Part shown: positions 55,836 through 63,363 of the stretch, one piece after another
Position numbering within the stretch: the stretch's first letter is position 1
Layout: every line of letters starts with the position of its first letter
DNA from: an uncultured Sphingomonadaceae bacterium
Lineage (GTDB): Bacteria > Pseudomonadota > Alphaproteobacteria > Sphingomonadales > Sphingomonadaceae
Length of the DNA: 63,363 nt
Assembly (NCBI GenBank): GCA_938050045.1
Contig: CALLJS010000020.1
Coordinates: 1 to 63,363 of the forward strand
Reading direction: 5' to 3'
Translations under genes and position numbers: made by a program
Notes under the pieces: generated by a model
Database searches by the model: none
Told to the model about the DNA's origin: nothing
Seen by the model: only the letters and a program-made list of their open reading frames with translations

Positions 55836-56070
55836 TTAAACTATCTACAGCCTCTATCAATTGGCCTATATTTTCAATTTCGGCCTGCATATTCATGGTG
55901 ATAATGATGTCAAAATCATCTTCGACTTCGGCTACAAAATCCATGACCGTCAAGCTATCCCATTCTAAGTCATCTGCAAATCTGGTATCATGGGATAAGG
56001 TTATACCTTTTTTATTGAAGGGTTCAATCAGCGCTTTGACTTTATCAGCGGTAGCTTCATTGCCGGACAT
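55828..56070 (-). CDS. Acyl carrier protein for sphingolipid synthesis
   Basis: 80 residues. DDLEWDSLTVMDFVAEVEDDFD contains the phosphopantetheine serine (S39) in the DSL motif. It is acidic and short like AcpP, but its eight-base overlap with spt marks it as the dedicated carrier seen next to spt in sphingolipid-making Alphaproteobacteria, delivering the acyl chain to serine palmitoyltransferase. ATG preceded by AGAGGAA. Confidence 0.92.
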   Translation of the reverse strand: MSGNEATADKVKALIEPFNKKGITLSHDTRFADDLEWDSLTVMDFVAEVEDDFDIIITMNMQAEIENIGQLIEAVDSLNG

Positions 56071-56209
56071 AAATATTCCTCTTGATTGTGATTAAGGGTC
56101 TCTAATCTAAGATATTGCTCTCTATGGCAAGCGAATAAGGCCGCAAAATGGCAGAGACAATCTAAACATTCAAATAATCAATCAAAATTTTGAGGTCTGG
56201 GTGCAGGCC

Positions 56210-57112
56210 CTAGCTTTCGGCGAATGATTTTAGGGCTGCTTTAGCAATATCCTCTCCCCATTCTTGCACGAAATGCCCGCCATCTTCGATAATCATAGGT
56301 TCGGGACATGCCTTGATAAGCGTCGCTAGTTTTTTCATTGGGCCAACGCCCAGCACTGGATCTGCAGCACCTATGGCCATAAAGCTCTTGCCGCTAAATT
56401 GCGTTGACCAATAAGCGGCGGCTTTTTTGCTTGTTTTGACTCCTTGCATATCGGGGGTAATCGGCACGAGTGCTGGGAAAATTTGCGCGCCCGCTTTATA
56501 TTCGGGCGATGGGAATGGTGCATCATAAGCTGCAATTTCTTCGGCCGTCAGATGCGGCGTTCCGCGCGCTATTAATGCACCAATAGGCAAGTCGGCTGTA
56601 TTTAGAGCATATGTTTTCCAAGCCATAAAGCCCGCGCTTGGGCTTGTACCAACACCAAGCCCCGTATTCATAATGATAAGATTGCCCAATCGTTTTTCAA
56701 AACCCCCATCAACGGGAAGCGTCAAGCCCAATAACCCGCCCCAGTCTTGCACGACCAAAGTGATATTTTGCAAATCAAGGCGTTCCACGAGAGCAAGCAA
56801 ATAATTGCGATGGAAATGAAAGCTATAATCGCTTTGATTAACAGGTTTGTCGCTGCGGCCAAAGCCCAATAAATCAGGCGCAATAACGCGCGCACCATCC
56901 TCTAAAAACACCGCTATCATATGCCGATAGAGGAATGACCAGCTTGGCTCTCCATGCAAACATAAATAGACAGTTTTAGCATCTTTGGGCCCAGCATCAA
57001 TATAAGCAATGCGCAAATTTTCATAATTGGGTAAATCGTCAACATAGCGAACAGGGTAATCAAAATCAGGAATATTTTGAAATCTTGTTTCTTCGGTACG
57101 CAATGCTTTCAT
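56210..57112 (-). CDS. Haloalkane dehalogenase (DhlA-like)
   Basis: 300 residues. It follows Xanthobacter DhlA closely: HGEPSWSFLYR (E55), nucleophile D123 with W124 in VVQDWGG, a second halide-binding W165 in FMAWKTYAL, acid D251 in GAADPVLG and base H280 in DGGHFVQEWGE. All five active-site residues of the DhlA group are therefore conserved. It should hydrolyse short halogenated alkanes to alcohols in the cytosol. No dehalogenase regulators are adjacent. Ends just downstream of a short spacer from the acp gene. Confidence 0.9.
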   Translation of the reverse strand: MKALRTEETRFQNIPDFDYPVRYVDDLPNYENLRIAYIDAGPKDAKTVYLCLHGEPSWSFLYRHMIAVFLEDGARVIAPDLLGFGRSDKPVNQSDYSFHFHRNYLLALVERLDLQNITLVVQDWGGLLGLTLPVDGGFEKRLGNLIIMNTGLGVGTSPSAGFMAWKTYALNTADLPIGALIARGTPHLTAEEIAAYDAPFPSPEYKAGAQIFPALVPITPDMQGVKTSKKAAAYWSTQFSGKSFMAIGAADPVLGVGPMKKLATLIKACPEPMIIEDGGHFVQEWGEDIAKAALKSFAES

Positions 57113-57215
57113 GATAAATATCCTCTCTAATTTGGTGATAATAACCTTCTATTAACCATATTTCTCTAAAGCCTTAATGAATGTAAATTTCTATATATAG
57201 CGAATGAGAGATAAT

Positions 57216-58607
57216 ATGTCTGAAGCAAATTCAAAAAATATCAAACAAATAGTTAGAGAAATAGCCGCAACTATTTCTATTGAAGAGCGTTTGAATTTGA
57301 TGCCCAATAGAGAAGATTTATGCAATAATCTGAAGTTGGTTGCGCAATATCTTAAACCGCGTTTATTGGAAATTGGTGAGGCTAATTGGGAGCAATCGCT
57401 GGAACATTCTAGGCGGAAAAATTATAAATTTGATACGTCTGATTCTGCGCGCGAACGGATGATTAATATTACCGCTCAATATACTTATAGTAAATTTACA
57501 GATTATAATAATGACTCCTGGGTCGAAGGCGCCTGTTTTAATGCGATGATAGCAAAAAAAATGGGATGGCTTTCTTGGGAATTAACGCATCTTTGTAACG
57601 GTGTTTATGATGTTGGTCGTAAAATTTTGATGGAACAAATCGATAATGATGACTCCGCAAAATTACAATTATTAGCCGCCTTTTCCAATGCGCAAGCCTT
57701 TGAAGTAGAATTGATGTGCAGTGCCATAAATAATTTTGAAATGGCTGAAGCAGAATATGCGCGTTCTCAAAGTGCCAATAATTTTAGAAACACAGTTTCT
57801 GTTCAAGTCGGAAAAGCCAATGAATTAAGTCTCAACCTGCAAAACGAAGTGCAAAATGCCAGTACCAATGTTCGCAGCTTGTTGACCAAATCATCCGAAG
57901 TTGCCGTAGCATCTGAGCAATCTGCCGTTGCAATGCGCGAAGCTGCACGAACAGCCGCTGGATTAATCCAAGCGATTGACGATGCGCGTCAAGAAGTAGA
58001 TGCTTCTAGTGTTGTCGCGGCTGAAGCTGTGGCGGAGTCAGAAAAATCACTCGAAAATTCTCAGGAATTATCAACGCATGCTGCATCGATTGAGTCTATT
58101 TTAGGGTTGATTCGAGATATTGCGGGACAAACCAATCTGCTCGCGCTCAATGCGACTATTGAGGCTGCACGCGCAGGGGATGCTGGGCGCGGATTTGCGG
58201 TTGTTGCCCAAGAGGTCAAGAGCCTGGCCAGTCAAACCGCAAATGCTACCGATGAAATCACCACTAAAATTCAGGCTATTCAAGAAGCAACAAGAGGAAC
58301 GGTCACGTCTAATGCTTCGGTTGTGGAAATTGTGAAGTCAGTCAATGCGTCTTCTGTCCGCATAAGAGACGCGATGGAAGCGCAAAATCAAACCGTGACG
58401 ATGATTACTGCAGCGGTTGATGAAACGGCTCTATCTGCTGATTCTATGTCGTCTATCATCGCGAATATTAAAAATGAGTCCGAAGGTATTGCCGATGAAA
58501 TGGTTGTGGTGGCAAATAGTTTTGATAAATTAAGCTCGCGCATGGAAGCTGTAAAAGAAGGTTCTGAATCTTTTGTTGTGCAGATTTCCGAACATAAAGC
58601 GGCTTGA
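57216..58607 (+). CDS. Soluble chemoreceptor with globin-like N-terminal domain
   Basis: 463 residues from the ATG at 57216, with GAGAG upstream (an ATG at 57204 adds four residues). No membrane segment is visible. Residues about 20-190 look like a globin-coupled sensor domain, with helical [13 protein letters not shown] and [13 protein letters not shown]. The canonical proximal haem His is not obvious at the expected place. Residues about 290-460 form a methyl-accepting signalling domain with [21 protein letters not shown] and [15 protein letters not shown]. Probable soluble oxygen or redox sensor; no other che genes are here. Confidence 0.85.
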   Translation: MSEANSKNIKQIVREIAATISIEERLNLMPNREDLCNNLKLVAQYLKPRLLEIGEANWEQSLEHSRRKNYKFDTSDSARERMINITAQYTYSKFTDYNNDSWVEGACFNAMIAKKMGWLSWELTHLCNGVYDVGRKILMEQIDNDDSAKLQLLAAFSNAQAFEVELMCSAINNFEMAEAEYARSQSANNFRNTVSVQVGKANELSLNLQNEVQNASTNVRSLLTKSSEVAVASEQSAVAMREAARTAAGLIQAIDDARQEVDASSVVAAEAVAESEKSLENSQELSTHAASIESILGLIRDIAGQTNLLALNATIEAARAGDAGRGFAVVAQEVKSLASQTANATDEITTKIQAIQEATRGTVTSNASVVEIVKSVNASSVRIRDAMEAQNQTVTMITAAVDETALSADSMSSIIANIKNESEGIADEMVVVANSFDKLSSRMEAVKEGSESFVVQISEHKAA

Positions 58608-58666
58608 CCAGAGTTAGAAACCTCTGGCTTAAGGGCATGAAATAGATGTTATGCGTCTTTTTTTGG

Positions 58667-60889
58667 TTATTCAGATACTGGAAAGCCGCGTTTTTTTAGA
58701 ATATATTTAACGTCGGGGTCGCGCCCACGAAACGCACGATATGCTTCTATTCTATCGGTTTCATTGCCCGTGGATAGCAAAATATTGCGAAATTTATCGG
58801 CTGTAGCTTTATCCCAAACACTACCCGCTTCTTCAAAAGCGGCCCAAGTATCGGCATCCATAGTTTCGGACCACAGATAGCTGTAATAGCCTGCGGAATA
58901 AGCATCCGAAGAAAAGAGATGGTTGAATTGCGGTAATCTGTGGCGCATCACTATTTCAGATGGCATAGCAATTTCTGCCAAGGTTTCGCGTTCAAATTTA
59001 TCCACATCGCGCACTGGGTCGCTGCGGAAATGCAGTTTCATATCGACAATCGCACTGGATAAATATTCAACGGTTGCAAAGCCTTCGTTGAATTTTGAAG
59101 AGGCTTCTATTTTATCAACCAACGCTTGCGGAATAGGCTCGCCAGTATCAACATGCTTGGCATAATTATTCAGCACATAAGGGGTCAGCAGCCAATTTTC
59201 ATTGACTTGGCTAGGATATTCGACAAAATCGCGCGGCGTTCCGCGCAATCCAGGATATTCAATATCGGTTAGCAAGCTGTGCAAAGCATGCCCAAATTCG
59301 TGAAACAATGTCGAAGCATCGTCGATACTAATCAATGCTTTTTCGCCTTTGGCTGGTTTTACAAAATTATTATTGTTCGATGCAAGAACATTGCGCTCTC
59401 CGCCCAGCGATTGTTGAGAGCGATAGGTTGTTGCCCATGCGCCCGAACGTTTGCCTTGGCGAGCATAATTATCCATATAGAAAAGACCGACATTGCTGCC
59501 ATTACGGCTATCGGTCACAACAAATGTGCGCACATCGGGGTGGAATATAGGGACTTCACCTGTATTTTCCCTAAAATTTAGATCATATAATTTTCCAGCC
59601 GCATCAAACATAGCATCAATCATATTGTCGAGCTGGAAATAGGGTTTAATTTCGGCCTGATCGAGATCATATTTCGCCTTGCGCACCTTTTCTGCATAGA
59701 AACGATAATCCCATGGCGCGATGGTAATATTTGCGCTTTCGCTATCTGCAATCGCCTGCATATCAGCAACTTCTTCTTTGACGCGGGCAACGGCGGCGGG
59801 CCATATTTGCATCATCAAATCCATGGCGCGCTCTGGTTTTTGTGCCATTGTGTTGGTCATGCGGTAATGCGCATGGGTTTCATACCCTAATAATTCAGCG
59901 CGCTCTTGGCGCAATTTCAAAATATCTGCGATGATAGCATTAGTATCATTGGCATCCCCATTATCGCCGCGATTGATATAGGCTTTATAGACTTTTTCGC
60001 GCGCTTTGCGATTGGTCGCATTCTCAAGAAAGGGCTGCATCACAGAGCGGGTATTTTTGAGCGCATAGCCCTGTTTGCCCTGTCCTTTTGCGGCACTGCT
60101 CAGCGCGGTTAAGAAACTATCGGGGAGACCCGCGACATCGGCAGCATCGGTGAAATAGGTAAATGTTTCTTCATCCGCCAGCACTTTGTTGGAAAATTCA
60201 GAAAATTTGCGCGATAATTGCGTGCTAATATCAATGAGCTCAGATTTTTTTGATCCCGTCAATAATGCGCCGCCGCTGACAAGATTATCATAGGTGCGTT
60301 CCAGCAAGCGTATTTGTTTTGCATCTAACCCTAATGAGGCGCGGCTATCATAAAGATATTTTATGCGCTGAAAATAGCGGGCATCAAGCGATAATCCGTT
60401 GAAAAATGCGCCCACTTTAGGCAGCCATTCGCCCTGGATTTTGCGCAATTCGGGGGAGGATAGGTTAGAGCTATGCACCCCCCAATAAGAAAATAAGCGA
60501 TTAATATAGTCGCCTTGTAATTCAGAGGCGATGATTGTGTTGTCAAATGAAATAGGCTCTGGGTTGGCGAACATCTCTTCAAATTCAATCTTACCGCTTG
60601 TCATTATTTCTTCAAATGCAGCGGGAAAATCTGATATATCTACTTTGTCCCACGCGGGCACCCCTTCATATGGGCCTTTCCACTCTTGTAATAATGGGCT
60701 TTTATGCACTTTCTCTCCTTTGGCATGGTGGGCAACAAGGGCCGCGCTAAGGGCGGCATTGGGGCCTTCATGAACAGAAATATCTTCATCGGCATTATTC
60801 GCCAAAGCGGGCGTGCTTAACGCTATCGTTGAGACGCTAGCCGCCATATACAGCGAGAATTGTACGAAAATTGTGCGGTTCGAGGACAT
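58667..60889 (-). CDS. dcp: M3 family peptidyl-dipeptidase (Dcp-like)
   Basis: 740 residues. A Sec signal peptide (ends SALA-like ALAN) precedes the body. The zinc site H530-E-F-G-H534 in TLFHEFGHALHSLL and the downstream NEGFATVEYLSSA Glu are standard M3 peptidase features. PSQVNENWLL and YSAGYYSYLWSE match Dcp. It removes C-terminal dipeptides from oligopeptides; the signal suggests a periplasmic form, as in some Alphaproteobacteria. It is divergent from the regulator gene. Confidence 0.92.
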   Translation of the reverse strand: MSSNRTIFVQFSLYMAASVSTIALSTPALANNADEDISVHEGPNAALSAALVAHHAKGEKVHKSPLLQEWKGPYEGVPAWDKVDISDFPAAFEEIMTSGKIEFEEMFANPEPISFDNTIIASELQGDYINRLFSYWGVHSSNLSSPELRKIQGEWLPKVGAFFNGLSLDARYFQRIKYLYDSRASLGLDAKQIRLLERTYDNLVSGGALLTGSKKSELIDISTQLSRKFSEFSNKVLADEETFTYFTDAADVAGLPDSFLTALSSAAKGQGKQGYALKNTRSVMQPFLENATNRKAREKVYKAYINRGDNGDANDTNAIIADILKLRQERAELLGYETHAHYRMTNTMAQKPERAMDLMMQIWPAAVARVKEEVADMQAIADSESANITIAPWDYRFYAEKVRKAKYDLDQAEIKPYFQLDNMIDAMFDAAGKLYDLNFRENTGEVPIFHPDVRTFVVTDSRNGSNVGLFYMDNYARQGKRSGAWATTYRSQQSLGGERNVLASNNNNFVKPAKGEKALISIDDASTLFHEFGHALHSLLTDIEYPGLRGTPRDFVEYPSQVNENWLLTPYVLNNYAKHVDTGEPIPQALVDKIEASSKFNEGFATVEYLSSAIVDMKLHFRSDPVRDVDKFERETLAEIAMPSEIVMRHRLPQFNHLFSSDAYSAGYYSYLWSETMDADTWAAFEEAGSVWDKATADKFRNILLSTGNETDRIEAYRAFRGRDPDVKYILKKRGFPVSE

Positions 60890-61057
60890 AATCTACTCCA
60901 ATATTTGCGCAATCTAATAGTCACTTTATGGTGCGCTCTTTAATCATAAGTATCAACATTATAATGACCAAGCGAATGGTAGCAAGCATCAAAACATTAT
61001 TTTTATAATGTTGTTTTGCGCAACACAGAATCGCATGCTAGCAATTAATGCATCATT

Positions 61058-61074
61058 ATATCCATTGTGGATAT
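61058..61074. promoter_or_regulatory. Palindromic operator candidate upstream of the regulator gene
   Basis: ATATCCA and TGGATAT flank TTG at 61058-61074, 90 bases before the winged-helix regulator and in the shared spacer with the dcp gene. A second perfect hairpin, AACATTAT-TTTT-ATAATGTT, lies at 60993-61012. Confidence 0.45.
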
Positions 61075-61163
61075 GATAGCAGCGGCTGTTTTATCGTTGG
61101 TAAGGTTGCGATGCTATGCAATGCAAGGCTTGCTGTAAAAATATAAATTTATGATAGGATGAT

Positions 61164-62312
61164 ATGAGCGATTTTGAATATGATTATCTAAGCTCTATGG
61201 CGAAGAGAAATGCGGTTTTACTATGTAAATCCCCATCTCGGCGCGACTATCTGCGTCTGCTTGCCAAAACATATCACGTCATAATCATATCGGAAACGAT
61301 CGATAATGAACGGGAAAATAATGACCATGACAGCGCAAAATCAGATCGCATTGACGATGCTATACATCAACCAAAAACGCCTGTTGATCTGCTTTTGGTC
61401 GATTTTACCTCCAATACGGAGATTAATCAGCAAGAATTATCGCGCATTTCTAGTTACTTGTTAGACCATCAAATCGAAGCGGTCGTTTGGGCCAGTATGG
61501 ATGATCTTGATGAGGTGTTTGCTCATTTGCCAGCATCGCAATGTCATTTTCTAATCGACTCAAACCCGTTAGAGGCCATGCCCGCGTTGACGGGCCTAAC
61601 GGGGCGGGAAGTTATGAGCCATTTAAGCGACATAAGCCAAGATGAGAGCAATGAAAAAGAATATGCTGCTCTGCACCGTATTAGCGGAGAATTAGCTTCG
61701 CTCGCTAAAACTTTGGCAGAGATTGCCGTTATAGATGATATGAATATAGTAGAAATAGACAAACCCGCTCAGCATATTGCCCCAGCATCCAAAACGGCTG
61801 GTGCATATAAATCAGATAATGCTCTGGATAGTGATGCAGATGATTATATGAATCATAGCGTCTTTAAGGATAAGCCTGTGTCCTTTAATCCGTTTCCGAG
61901 CAAAGCATCATCCGCACCTTCGCCATTCATCGATAATGGTGGAAAATATCCCGAGCAAGGCAGCCCGATTAGCGCCGATATGGTACGCAGCATTATAAAA
62001 CAGCGCCGAATGCGCGATAATTATTTTGAGAGTGCTTTATTCGCCGATCCTGCATGGGATATTTTGTTGGATTTAATGGCGGCGCGCTTATCAGGACAAA
62101 CCGTATCGGTGTCCAGCCTTTGCATTGCGGCGGCGGTACCCGCGACAACGGGGTTACGTTGGATTACCTCTATGACCAAAAATGGCATGTTGGAACGTAA
62201 ATCAGACCCGATGGATGCGCGGCGCGTATTTATCGATTTATCCGATGAAACCTATGCAAAATTAGCAGCCTATTTGACCAAAGCTATGGGCAATGGCGGG
62301 GCAATTATCTGA
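61164..62312 (+). CDS. Winged-helix regulator with N-terminal receiver-like domain
   Basis: 382 residues. The N-terminal 130 residues have alternating strands and helices (NAVLLCKSPSRRDYLRLLAK, VDLLLVDFTSNTE) like a receiver or flavodoxin-type fold, but no clear phosphorylation site. A variable acidic linker follows. The C-terminal 110 residues resemble a MarR-type winged helix (VSVSSLCIAAAVPATTGLRWI, ERKSDPMDARRVFIDLSDE). This two-part design occurs in sphingomonad genomes, but I know no function. ATG has only a weak Shine-Dalgarno. Confidence 0.65.
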   Translation: MSDFEYDYLSSMAKRNAVLLCKSPSRRDYLRLLAKTYHVIIISETIDNERENNDHDSAKSDRIDDAIHQPKTPVDLLLVDFTSNTEINQQELSRISSYLLDHQIEAVVWASMDDLDEVFAHLPASQCHFLIDSNPLEAMPALTGLTGREVMSHLSDISQDESNEKEYAALHRISGELASLAKTLAEIAVIDDMNIVEIDKPAQHIAPASKTAGAYKSDNALDSDADDYMNHSVFKDKPVSFNPFPSKASSAPSPFIDNGGKYPEQGSPISADMVRSIIKQRRMRDNYFESALFADPAWDILLDLMAARLSGQTVSVSSLCIAAAVPATTGLRWITSMTKNGMLERKSDPMDARRVFIDLSDETYAKLAAYLTKAMGNGGAII

Positions 62313-62464
62313 ATAATCAGGGCATATTTACCCAATCGTAATAGCTTTAATTTATTTAAAATATCGAAAATGACAAAAAGGCCTTAAAAAGACTTGCCAA
62401 AGCGCGACGCATTTGGCATTGGCCAGCTTCTTGATTGCTCATACGCATAGTATGAACCTCTCAA

Positions 62465-62540
62465 GGGCGCTTAGCTCAGTTGGTAGAGCATCTCGTTTAC
62501 ACCGAGGCGGTCGGGGGTTCAAGTCCCTCTTCCTGCACCA
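62465..62540 (+). tRNA. tRNA-Val (TAC) with a mispaired acceptor stem
   Basis: 76 bases with encoded CCA. The D arm, anticodon arm (CTCGT-TTACACC-GAG with TAC) and T arm (GGGGG-TTCAAGT-CCCTC) form normally. The acceptor stem does not: GGGCGCT faces TTCCTGC, giving two Watson-Crick pairs, one G-U and four mismatches. The 5' arm would expect AGCGCCC and the 3' arm would expect GCAGGAA. The T stem also has one G-U pair. This looks like a join of two tRNA genes rather than a functional gene (see findings). Confidence 0.6.
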
Positions 62541-62735
62541 TTTTATAACTGCATTTTTGTTGCAGTTTCAGTTGCCTTTAGCGCGAGACTCGACCTGTCC
62601 ACCGCAATTCATAAAGTGTATAAGGCAATAATCATCTTGCGGTCATTGATTACACTTTGTTAGTATGTTTTTAGTTTTATCTGCTGTGTTCGGCCTATGA
62701 TAAAAACTAAACACCACTTCTCCACCTGATTTGTC
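62541..62735. other. Spacer after the tRNA, sequence of changed composition
   Basis: 195 bases with no gene. It contains AAAGTGTA at 62613-62620 and TACACTTT at 62651-62658, an 8-bp inverted repeat spaced by about 30 bases. From here the sequence no longer looks sphingomonad-like. Confidence 0.45.
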
Positions 62736-63065
62736 ATGAATCCATTTCCCTCCTCGATACCCTATTTCATCCTAGCCATATTATTTTTACTCCCAGCATG
62801 TGAGGATAGGGCCTTACTCAAAAAGGATGAAGAATTGAACCAGTATATCAAAGAGCTCAAAAAGGAGATAGAATTCTTGCAGGCTGATGCCGGTGAAAAT
62901 CCGGGAGATCAATCTCAAATGATCGCAAGCTTTAGCAAGATCCTCGATAAAGCAAAGACTGAGAAGAAAAACCTAGAAAATCAAAAAGATATCTTGGAGC
63001 GCGACCACGCAAAAATTGAGAGCCAATATTCCGACTACAAAAAAAGCTATCCGATTAAAAAATGA
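62736..63065 (+). CDS. Small coiled-coil lipoprotein
   Basis: 109 residues. A lipoprotein signal with lipobox LLPAC (C22) is followed by a highly charged heptad-like region (LKKDEELNQYIKELKKEIEF, KAKTEKKNLENQKDILERD). The sequence type resembles small lipoproteins in Verrucomicrobiota (Opitutae), but this is an impression from style only. It precedes another exported protein gene. Function unknown. Confidence 0.6.
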   Translation: MNPFPSSIPYFILAILFLLPACEDRALLKKDEELNQYIKELKKEIEFLQADAGENPGDQSQMIASFSKILDKAKTEKKNLENQKDILERDHAKIESQYSDYKKSYPIKK

Positions 63066-63110
63066 GGCGGTGTCTTTACGTTGAATTAAACACCAAAATA
63101 TATTCTCAAT

Positions 63111-63363
63111 ATGCCGAAAAGCACGTCAACAAAACAGCTTCCGCTGAAGATTACTGAAATTACATTCTCCGTTCTATTGCTGCTGTGGTTTTGCAATTTA
63201 ACCCATGCGGCCGATAATAACTCGTATTCTGCTGACTTAGGTCAACGAATTAAGGAGAAAGAAACTGAGGTGCAACTCCTAATCAATGAAAAAATCGAGT
63301 GGCAAGGGAATATCAATCTGTTCCAAGAAAATCGTATTAGAAAAATTGACCTGACATCAAAAA
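63111..63363 (+). CDS. Exported protein, truncated by the window end
   Basis: 84 complete codons from the ATG at 63111 to the window end. A Sec signal (ITFSVLLLLWFCNLTHA) is followed by a charged, probably coiled-coil region (LGQRIKEKETEVQLLINEKIEWQG). It follows the lipoprotein by 45 bases on the same strand, so co-expression is plausible. The C-terminus is unseen and no function can be named. Confidence 0.55.
   Translation, partial: MPKSTSTKQLPLKITEITFSVLLLLWFCNLTHAADNNSYSADLGQRIKEKETEVQLLINEKIEWQGNINLFQENRIRKIDLTSK

Noticed and set aside
58620-58660. Hairpin CCAGAG...CTCTGG after the chemoreceptor gene as a terminator
   Set aside because: Six-base stem without an immediate T tract.
62439-62455. 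Inverted repeat TCATAC-GCATA-GTATGA just before the tRNA-Val
   Set aside because: Six-base arms are too short to claim an operator, and the region could simply hold the tRNA promoter.

Overview
The bulk of this window (about 3.75-62.5 kb) is a densely packed stretch of chromosome from an alphaproteobacterium. It is probably a Sphingomonadales member with fairly AT-rich codon use. Support for this comes from serine palmitoyltransferase next to a dedicated acyl carrier protein, alphaproteobacterial PHA genes with a phasin, a 4-Cys DUF2282 protein pair, ClpS, ErpA, GlnE, LptF/LptG and an UbiB-type ABC1 kinase. No phage, IS element or CRISPR array was seen. The two ends do not match this core. 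Bases 1 to about 3.7 kb use more GC-rich codons and carry genes of Rhodobacteraceae character. Bases after about 62.54 kb carry two exported proteins that look non-alphaproteobacterial, possibly Verrucomicrobiota. Each change falls inside a tRNA gene (initiator tRNA-Met at 3678-3754 and tRNA-Val at 62465-62540). The tRNA-Val has an acceptor stem that does not pair. The simplest reading is a metagenomic contig joined through conserved tRNA sequence at both ends.

Layout. 0.2-3.5 kb: a secreted alpha/beta hydrolase, a YceI-cytochrome c fusion, a thioredoxin-like gene broken by an in-frame TGA, and a membrane protein. 3.9-9.2 kb: a PQQ-type sugar dehydrogenase lipoprotein, a JmjC-type ribosomal oxygenase, RluE-like pseudouridine synthase, ABC1 kinase and a rhodanese lipoprotein. 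9.4-17.2 kb: DUF2490 porin-like protein, queA, cyclophilin, LCAD-type acyl-CoA dehydrogenase, glyoxalase-fold protein, thioesterase, enoyl-CoA hydratase, an atypical response regulator and an aminotransferase. 17.5-23.2 kb: PHA synthase, phasin with a well-formed promoter/operator, clpS, murA, a 33-residue exported peptide, a ribbon-helix-helix protein and acetoacetyl-CoA reductase. 23.2-31.3 kb: hemH, an isolated molybdenum hydroxylase large subunit, mrp, and hflK-hflC-degP (membrane protein quality control).

31.5-37.6 kb: nadB with an ABC ATPase, a zinc-finger protein, and the tldD/PNPOx/DUF2007-like/patatin operon. 37.7-40.3 kb: a nitrogen-control region with sigma-54-like elements, a decayed PII (glnK) gene, amtB, and two tandem DUF2282 lipoproteins without visible maturation enzymes. 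40.4-47.6 kb: the tgt-glnE-bcp-DUF455 operon, a secreted M23 peptidase, erpA and xth. 47.6-51.2 kb: GNAT protein, lptG and lptF (LPS export). 51.3-56.1 kb: DUF2141 protein, lipid kinase, nucleotidyltransferase, then spt and acp in the opposite orientation, a likely phosphosphingolipid module. 56.2-62.3 kb: a DhlA-like haloalkane dehalogenase, a soluble globin-like chemoreceptor, an M3 peptidase and a winged-helix regulator.

The most interesting items are the two tRNA junctions, the degenerate PII gene between a sigma-54-like promoter and amtB, the orphan bufferin-like lipoprotein pair, and the kinase plus nucleotidyltransferase beside sphingolipid synthesis genes. All functional calls were made by reading protein sequence by eye. 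No database search was run.
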